Origin: Planctomycetota bacterium
GTDB lineage: Bacteria; Planctomycetota; Phycisphaerae; Phycisphaerales; SM1A02
Assembly: GCA_024226535.1 (NCBI GenBank)
Contig: JAAELP010000127.1
Coordinates: 1-64,000 of the forward strand
DNA: 64,000 bases
Reading direction: 5' to 3'
A model generated the notes under the pieces. The model did not search any database. It saw only the letters and a program-made list of their open reading frames with translations, and was not told where the DNA came from. Position numbers and translations under genes: made by a program. This document shows positions 59,144 through 64,000 of the stretch, in pieces (within the stretch, counting starts at the first letter, position 1; each line of letters begins with the position of its first letter).

Positions 59144-60492
59144 CCGTCCTCGGCGGACACCTCGAATCGCTGATGCGTCTCGATCCCCGCGAGGTGACCG
59201 GTTCCGTCTCCGCGGTGCAGGGGCTCAGCGTCCTCGTGCGCGATCTGCCGCTGCCGATCGGCGCCCTCGTGCGGTTGGAGGTCGATACCGGCGGTGCGAC
59301 GCGCGCCTGTCGCGGCGAGGTGGTTGGCTTCAACGGCGACCTCAGCATCGTCATGCTCTTCGACGCCAACGACGGCATCGCGCCCGCGGTGCGCGTGGTC
59401 GGCGAGCAGACCCAGCAGAACGTTCGTGTGGGCCGGCACCTGCTCGGCCGGGTGATCGACGGTCTCGGGCGTCCGATCGACGGTCTCGGCGGTGTCCCCG
59501 GCACCGTCTCGCGCCCGCTCCAACCCCCGCCCGCGTGCGCGCTCGACCGCCGGCGCATCCGCGAGCCGCTGCCCGTCGGCGTCCGCTGCATCGACGGGAT
59601 GGTCACGATCGGCAAGGGACAGCGCGTCGGCGTCTTCTCCGGACCGGGTATCGGCAAGTCCACGCTGCTGGCGACGGTCGCGCGGAACACCGCAGCCGAC
59701 GTCAACGTCATCGCGCTCGTCGGCGAGCGCGGACGCGAGGTGCGCGACTTCATCGAGGACGCGCTCGGCAAGGAGGGGTTGCGGCGCTCGGTGCTCGTCG
59801 TCGCAACGAGCGACGAGTCGCCGCTGCTGCGCGTGCGCGCCGCCTTCGTGGCGTGCACGATCGCCGAGCACTTCCGGGACCTGGGCCGGGACGTGATGCT
59901 CGTGATGGACTCCGTCACGCGGCTCGCCCAGGCCCAGCGCCAGATCGGGCTCACCGTCGGCGAGCAGCCGGCGACGAAGGGCTACACACCGTCGGTGTTC
60001 GCCATGCTCCCGCGGCTGCTGGAGCGCGCGGGAGCGCTGCGTGATCGCGGTTCGATCACCGGGCTCTACGCGGTGCTCGTCGAGGGCGACGACCTTACCG
60101 AGCCCGTCTCCGACGCCGCCCGCGGCATCCTCGACGGCCACGTCGTCCTCTCGCGGAGGCTCGCGGGGCGCGGCCACTATCCGGCCGTGGACCTGCTGGA
60201 GTCGATCTCGCGTGTCGCCGACGACGTCTGCGACGAGCATCACTGCGCCGGGCGTCGCGCCCTGCTGCGGCTGATCTCGGCGTACTCGGAGGCCGAGGAG
60301 CTGATCAACATCGGCGCGTACGCCCGCGGCTCGAACCGTGACTGCGACGCGGCGATCGAGCTGAAGCCGAAGATCGACGACTTCCTCCGCCAGAACCGCG
60401 GGGAGGCGGCGCCGTATCCGGAGACATGCCGCCGCATCGTGGAGATGTCGATCGAGGCCGGGCAGATCCTGGGCGAGAAGGGCGCATCGTGA
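59140..60492 (+). CDS. fliI: Flagellar export ATPase FliI
   Basis: Hexameric ATPase (450 aa) related to the F1 beta subunit. It supplies energy for type III flagellar export. The Walker A motif is GPGIGKST at residues 168-175, where many have GSGVGKST. Further support is LVGERGREVRDFIED (about 197-211), DVMLVMDSVTRLAQAQRQIGL, GYTPSVFAMLPRLLERAG and LSRRLAGRGHYPAVDLLESISRV. The C-terminal Lys/Arg-rich part interacts with FliJ/FliH. It lies between fliH and fliJ with 4-bp overlaps on both sides. Confidence 0.96.
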   Translation: MTVLGGHLESLMRLDPREVTGSVSAVQGLSVLVRDLPLPIGALVRLEVDTGGATRACRGEVVGFNGDLSIVMLFDANDGIAPAVRVVGEQTQQNVRVGRHLLGRVIDGLGRPIDGLGGVPGTVSRPLQPPPACALDRRRIREPLPVGVRCIDGMVTIGKGQRVGVFSGPGIGKSTLLATVARNTAADVNVIALVGERGREVRDFIEDALGKEGLRRSVLVVATSDESPLLRVRAAFVACTIAEHFRDLGRDVMLVMDSVTRLAQAQRQIGLTVGEQPATKGYTPSVFAMLPRLLERAGALRDRGSITGLYAVLVEGDDLTEPVSDAARGILDGHVVLSRRLAGRGHYPAVDLLESISRVADDVCDEHHCAGRRALLRLISAYSEAEELINIGAYARGSNRDCDAAIELKPKIDDFLRQNRGEAAPYPETCRRIVEMSIEAGQILGEKGAS

Positions 60493-60944
60493 AGAAGTTC
60501 ACCTTCAAGCTCGAGCCGCTCCTCACCACCCGGCGTCGCGCCGAGCAGGACAAGCAACGCGCCGTGGCCGATCTCGAACGGCAGCGCCGGGAGTTGGAGG
60601 ACACGCTCCGTCGCCACCAGGAGTTCATCTCCACGGGCAAACGATCCATGGCGGATCGGCTCGTCGGCACGCTGGAGGTTGCGTCGCTGCGCGCGCACGC
60701 GGGATCGACCATCCAGCTCATGCGGCACGCGCACCGGATCCTGCTCGAACTTGCCGGCGTGCACAAGCGGCTGGAGGGAGCCCGGGATGAGCTGATCGAG
60801 GCCACGCGAAAGCGTCGCGCCGTCGAGTTGCTGCGCGAGCGGCGCTACGAGCAGTGGAAGACGCGGATGAACAAGCTCGAGGACGACGCCCTGGACGAGC
60901 TCGCCGTGCAGTCGGCGGCCCGATCGGAGAGACCCTCACCATGA
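60489..60944 (+). CDS. fliJ: Flagellar export stalk protein FliJ (GTG start)
   Basis: Coiled-coil protein (151 aa) that acts as the axle in the FliI ATPase ring. It begins KKFTFKLEPLLTTRRRAEQDKQRAVADLERQRRELEDTL, then helical segments (HKRLEGARDELIEATRKRRAVELLRERRYEQWKTRM), which is the FliJ style. The GTG start overlaps the fliI stop (GTGA). No ATG is nearby. It ends with four bases overlapping the next gene, so translation is coupled. Confidence 0.87.
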   Translation: MKKFTFKLEPLLTTRRRAEQDKQRAVADLERQRRELEDTLRRHQEFISTGKRSMADRLVGTLEVASLRAHAGSTIQLMRHAHRILLELAGVHKRLEGARDELIEATRKRRAVELLRERRYEQWKTRMNKLEDDALDELAVQSAARSERPSP

Positions 60945-61696
60945 AGAGATTCTGGACCATCGTCAGCTTCATCGCCGTCGTGAACCTCCTGTCGCTGATC
61001 ATGTTCGTCGGCTGGCTCCTCCAGAGCGGGCGGCTCGACCGCGATCGTCTCCTGGAGGTTCGCGAGCTACTCGCGATGACACCCGCCGAGGCCGAGGCAC
61101 TCGCCGACGAGGAATCGGCGCTGCTCGAGGTCCAGCAGACGGCGGCGGCCGAAGAAGAGCGTCAGCGCAATCCTCCGCTGCCCAGCAGCGCCGCGATCGC
61201 GCGGACCTCGCTCCAGATCGAGCAGAACGACCATGCCCTGCGGCGGCTGCGTGACGAGACGGCCCAGCATCTCGCGGAGCTGGAGTTCCGGGCAAAGCAA
61301 CTCGACGAGCGCGAGACGGCGCTGGAGGCGCGGCGCCGGGCGTGGGAGACGAGCACCGCTGACGAGGTTCGCCGGAAGACGGACGAGCAGTTCCGGAAGG
61401 CGGTGAGGCTCCTGGAGGCGCTTCCCGGCAAGCAGGCGAAGCGCATGCTTCTCGAGCTCGTCGCGCAAGGATCGCTCGACCAGGCGGTGACCTACATCAA
61501 CGCGATGAACCCCCGAGCGGCCACCAAGGCCCTGAAAGAGCTGAAGACGGACGACGAGAACCGTCTGGCAACCCAGTTGCTGGAGAGAGTCCGAACCCTC
61601 GGCATTGAAGCCGAGGTTGCGGAATCAACCAGCAATGATCCAGCAATCACAACTCCTGCCCGACCCGACCCCGCAGGCCTCGCCGACAGCGGCTGA
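60941..61696 (+). CDS. MotE-like flagellar chaperone with MgtE-N-like domain
   Basis: A 251-aa membrane-anchored protein. One N-terminal helix (about residues 6-27, TIVSFIAVVNLLSLIMFVGWLL) is followed by a coiled coil (about 90-160, LQIEQNDHALRRLRDETAQHLAELEFRAKQLDERET) and a C-terminal block LLEALPGKQAKRMLLELVAQGSLDQAVTYINAMNPRAATKALKEL, which resembles the MgtE N-terminal/FliG-like fold seen in MotE. MotE helps MotC assembly in other bacteria. Position between fliJ and fliK supports a flagellar job. Its 3' end overlaps fliK by 62 bp. Confidence 0.72.
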   Translation: MKRFWTIVSFIAVVNLLSLIMFVGWLLQSGRLDRDRLLEVRELLAMTPAEAEALADEESALLEVQQTAAAEEERQRNPPLPSSAAIARTSLQIEQNDHALRRLRDETAQHLAELEFRAKQLDERETALEARRRAWETSTADEVRRKTDEQFRKAVRLLEALPGKQAKRMLLELVAQGSLDQAVTYINAMNPRAATKALKELKTDDENRLATQLLERVRTLGIEAEVAESTSNDPAITTPARPDPAGLADSG

Positions 61697-63413
61697 GACA
61701 CGAACGCGTCGCACCGACGATTCGGGATCGTTCCGCGCGGAAATGGACCGGCGCCAGGCGCGGTCCGATGCCGACCGGGCGGCCCAGACCGACCGCGACA
61801 CCGCGATTCGCGACGCTCGAGCCGAATCCGCGGCCGCGTCCGAAGCGTCTCGCACGGAGGCTTCCGAGTCGCCGCCACCGGACAGCACCGCGACCCGTGA
61901 GTCCGAAACGCCGACGCCGGTCAACGACGAATCGAACGCCGGAACCCCGACCGCCGACAACCAGGCGGAGCAGCCGGCGACGGCCGAGCCGGTATCCGGT
62001 GATGCGCAGTCGGTGCCGGATGGTGCGCAAAGTACGCCGGTCACCGCCGCGGACGCGCCCGCGCCCGCGATCCTCGCGACGGCACCACTCGTGGGCGTGG
62101 CGACGGATTCGACGGTGGTCGATACGTCGGCCAACGCTCCCGTTACGAACACCGACGAGACCTCCGGCGCGACGCGTCCGGTCGTCATCGCGCCTGTGAC
62201 CGACGTCGGCAGCGCGCCGGCGGCGGGGGACTCGACGGTCGCGACCGCGACCGCGACCGAGTCCACAGCTGCGTCCGCGACCGCGAGTGCGAGCGCGACC
62301 GCGTCGGAGTCCGCGACCGTGTCCGCGTCCGTGTCCGCGGCCGTGACCGAGTCCGCGACCGCACCCGCGTCCGCGACCGCACCCACGTCCACGTCCACGC
62401 CCGCGTCCACGTCCACCCCCGCGTCCACACCCGCGCCGACCGAAGACGCTTCTGCCTCCCGTACCACGCCGGACCAGGCCGCCGCGCAGTCCGCCGGCCG
62501 CGCACCGGTCGCGGCGAAGCCGGCGTCTTCGGCGCGCACTGACGCGAAGGCGCGTCCGGTCACGAGCGCGGCGACACCGGCGGCGTCGACTCCCGCGAAC
62601 GCCGAGCCCGCCGCCGGGACCCAGCCGGCGCTGCCCGACGAGATCCGCCGCCTGACCGACGCGCTCGAGCCCGCGCCTTCCCGCGAGCCGGCCCCGGTCG
62701 AGCGCGGCGAAGGCGCTCCGCGTTCCAACCCGGCCCTCGCCCGCGCGCTCCAGGTCGACAGCGGAGTGAAGCTCGAACAGGTTGCCCAGCAGATCCAGGC
62801 CGGAGCGGCGAACCACGTGGCGTCACCGACGACGACGTCAGCCGCCGCCACGCCGGCGAGCGGGCTGACGCCGCCGGTCGTCGACGAGCTGCTGACCGGC
62901 GACGGGTCGCGTGTCGACGAGACGAAGGTCACCGGGCGCGTGGTGCGTGGCCTGTCCACGATGGTCAACCAGCGCGGCGGGGTCATGAGCATGCGGCTCA
63001 CCCCGCCGGAGCTCGGCGATCTGCGTATCCGCATGACGATCGTGCAGGGCTCGGTCAACGCCCAGTTCACCGCGGCCACCGAGCAGGCCCAGACCCTGCT
63101 CAGCCGGAACATGGCATCGTTGCGGGCGTCGCTCGAGAGCCACGGCCTCAACGTCGAGCGTCTCGGTGTGCAGGTCGCTCAGGGCGAATCGAACGGCTCG
63201 ACGCGGGCCGGCGACGGCGACACGCAATCGGGGCCGCGTCACGACGGCGATCACGACGCGGCCGGGCGCGAGAGCCAGGGCCGGCGCGACCAGGACGACG
63301 ACGCCGACGGCCGGGGCTACCGCGCCGCGCGGTCGTGGAATGCCGGCAGCCGAGCCGCGGCGGGAACCGCCGGCTCGTTCCCGGAGCTACTCTCCATCGG
63401 AGGTGACGCATGA
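61635..63413 (+). CDS. fliK: Flagellar hook-length control protein FliK
   Basis: Exported ruler that sets hook length and switches export substrate (592 aa). Most of the chain is a low-complexity Ala/Thr/Ser/Pro region, as expected for a stretchable ruler. The C-terminal Flg_hook domain is clear at about residues 450-515: MRLTPPELGDLRIRMTIVQGSVNAQFTAATEQAQTLLSRNMASLRASLESHGLNVERLGV. The start at 61635 lies inside the previous gene, overlapping by 62 bp; a TTG further upstream is open but less likely. The acidic C-terminus ends with a Gly/Asp stretch. flgD overlaps by four bases. Confidence 0.88.
   Translation: MIQQSQLLPDPTPQASPTAAETRTRRTDDSGSFRAEMDRRQARSDADRAAQTDRDTAIRDARAESAAASEASRTEASESPPPDSTATRESETPTPVNDESNAGTPTADNQAEQPATAEPVSGDAQSVPDGAQSTPVTAADAPAPAILATAPLVGVATDSTVVDTSANAPVTNTDETSGATRPVVIAPVTDVGSAPAAGDSTVATATATESTAASATASASATASESATVSASVSAAVTESATAPASATAPTSTSTPASTSTPASTPAPTEDASASRTTPDQAAAQSAGRAPVAAKPASSARTDAKARPVTSAATPAASTPANAEPAAGTQPALPDEIRRLTDALEPAPSREPAPVERGEGAPRSNPALARALQVDSGVKLEQVAQQIQAGAANHVASPTTTSAAATPASGLTPPVVDELLTGDGSRVDETKVTGRVVRGLSTMVNQRGGVMSMRLTPPELGDLRIRMTIVQGSVNAQFTAATEQAQTLLSRNMASLRASLESHGLNVERLGVQVAQGESNGSTRAGDGDTQSGPRHDGDHDAAGRESQGRRDQDDDADGRGYRAARSWNAGSRAAAGTAGSFPELLSIGGDA
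62239..62440 (+). repeat. Low-complexity repeat in fliK
   Basis: About 200 bases made of related triplet and hexamer units (GCGACC, GCGTCC, ACGTCC, GAGTCC), which encode an Ala/Ser/Thr/Pro run such as TATATEST and TSTSTPASTSTPASTPAP. The unit is a multiple of three. Slippage would change the length of the ruler region without breaking the frame. No perfect long repeat is seen. Confidence 0.75.
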
Positions 63414-63847
63414 GCCAGATTGCCAGCGACCTTGGAGTCAACAGCGCGCTCGGCGCGAGCGCTCCGGTCAACCGTTTCAGCGAGATGGACTCCGAGGACT
63501 TCATCAAGATCATCTTCAGCGAGCTGACCAACCAGGATCCGCTTCAGCCGAACGACACGAGCGCGCTCCTGGAGCAGCTCAACTCGATTCGGTCCATCGA
63601 GGCCGATACGCAGCTCACCCAGCAGCTCAAGACGCTGGTCACCGAGAACCAGCTTGCGTCGGCGAGCAACATGATCGGCAAGGTCATCGAGGGCCTCGAC
63701 GAGGGCTTCGAGCGAGTCTCCGGCCGCGTACTCGCGGCGGCCCGCGAGGGTGACGAGATCAGGCTCCAGCTCGAGAGCGGCCGCATCGTGCCGCTGCGCA
63801 ACGTCGAGTCGATCATCGACGCGTCGGCGGCGGGGATCACGGGTTGA
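63410..63847 (+). CDS. flgD: Flagellar hook assembly protein FlgD
   Basis: Hook cap (145 aa) that lets hook subunits polymerise. DFIKIIFSELTNQDPLQPNDTSALLEQLNSIRSIEADTQL at about residues 30-70 is the classic FlgD core with the NQDPLxP motif. The usual C-terminal tudor-like and fibronectin-like domains are reduced, so it is short in comparison with ~230 aa in E. coli. It overlaps the fliK stop by four bases. The next gene starts five bases after its stop. Confidence 0.92.
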   Translation: MSQIASDLGVNSALGASAPVNRFSEMDSEDFIKIIFSELTNQDPLQPNDTSALLEQLNSIRSIEADTQLTQQLKTLVTENQLASASNMIGKVIEGLDEGFERVSGRVLAAAREGDEIRLQLESGRIVPLRNVESIIDASAAGITG

Positions 63848-63852
63848 CCACG

Positions 63853-64000
63853 ATGAGCATCGACGCGGCCAGTCTGCTCAGAAAGCTCGAACCTCCGGTG
63901 CGTCCGGTGGGAACGCACCCGGTGGGGGCGCCGCCGCGCCCGCTCGAGCAACAGGGCTTCGACGAGCTGCTCGCGCTCGTGTCGACCGGCGACGTCCGGA
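63853..64000 (+). CDS. Probable flagellar operon protein, N-terminal part
   Basis: About 49 residues are visible before the window ends: MSIDAASLLRKLEPPVRPVG then THPVGAPPRPLEQQGFDELLALVSTGDVR. The short Pro-rich N-terminus leading to a FDELL helix fits the small flagellar protein (TIGR02530 type) that commonly lies between flgD and flgE. The assignment is by place and general look, not by a motif. It is preceded by flgD with a five-base gap. Confidence 0.5.
   Translation, partial: MSIDAASLLRKLEPPVRPVGTHPVGAPPRPLEQQGFDELLALVSTGDVR

Overview
The window is a high-GC, densely coded chromosomal segment from a Gram-negative, flagellated bacterium. The best fit is a planctomycete, most likely of the Phycisphaerae type. 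That placement is an inference from gene content: LPS-type heptosyltransferase and GmhB genes, a bacterial histone H1-like protein, ribosomal proteins with long tails, a split S10-spc-alpha cluster without rpsD or rpmD, and several lineage-type proteins I cannot name. No rRNA, tRNA, CRISPR array, insertion sequence or prophage was seen.

Region 1 (1-25100) is mixed housekeeping and envelope genes on both strands. It holds an eda fragment, an ECF sigma/anti-sigma pair, a secreted beta-helix protein, manA, a Trp/Gly-rich secreted protein, a UvrC-like protein with a degenerate nuclease domain, a FabZ-like dehydratase, a 56-residue histone H1-like gene, an isochorismatase-like hydrolase, purB, and a second ECF sigma with a membrane-anchored putative anti-sigma. 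A minus-strand block follows (pfkA, a gmhB fusion, a small unknown, a heptosyltransferase, plsY). Then comes a plus-strand run (lysS, a transglutaminase-like protein, NAD(P)HX dehydratase, a YhaM-like exonuclease, a family 2 glycosyltransferase, a BshC-like unknown) and a secreted unknown on the minus strand.

Region 2 (25200-40110) is the ribosomal cluster S10-L3-L4-L23-L2-S19-L22-S3-L16-L29-S17-L14-L24-L5-S14-S8-L6-L18-S5-L15-SecY-IF1-L36-S13-S11-RpoA-L17. It starts with a near-consensus sigma70 promoter and ends in a perfect palindrome. rpmD (L30), adk, map and rpsD (S4) are missing from their usual places. The rpsD position is taken by an inverted repeat and a nested stem-loop just ahead of rpoA.

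Region 3 (40126-48353) has a DHH phosphoesterase, pheS, two related membrane proteins, tyrS, a cdaA-cdaR c-di-AMP pair, an unknown and a putative lipoprotein.

Region 4 (48648-64000) is a flagellar cluster: a membrane-anchored TPR protein, FlgN-like chaperone, cytosolic histidine kinase, NtrC/FlrC-type sigma54 activator, then flgB-flgC-fliE-fliF-fliG-fliH-fliI-fliJ-motE-like-fliK-flgD and a partial gene. A GG-N10-GC sigma54-type promoter lies directly before flgB, so the two-component pair probably switches on the basal-body and export genes.

The most interesting non-coding signals are a palindromic repeat family in two copies, each touching the stop codon of a minus-strand gene, the structured rpoA leader, the hairpin-rich rplC-rplD spacer, and the 47-bp palindrome after rplQ.
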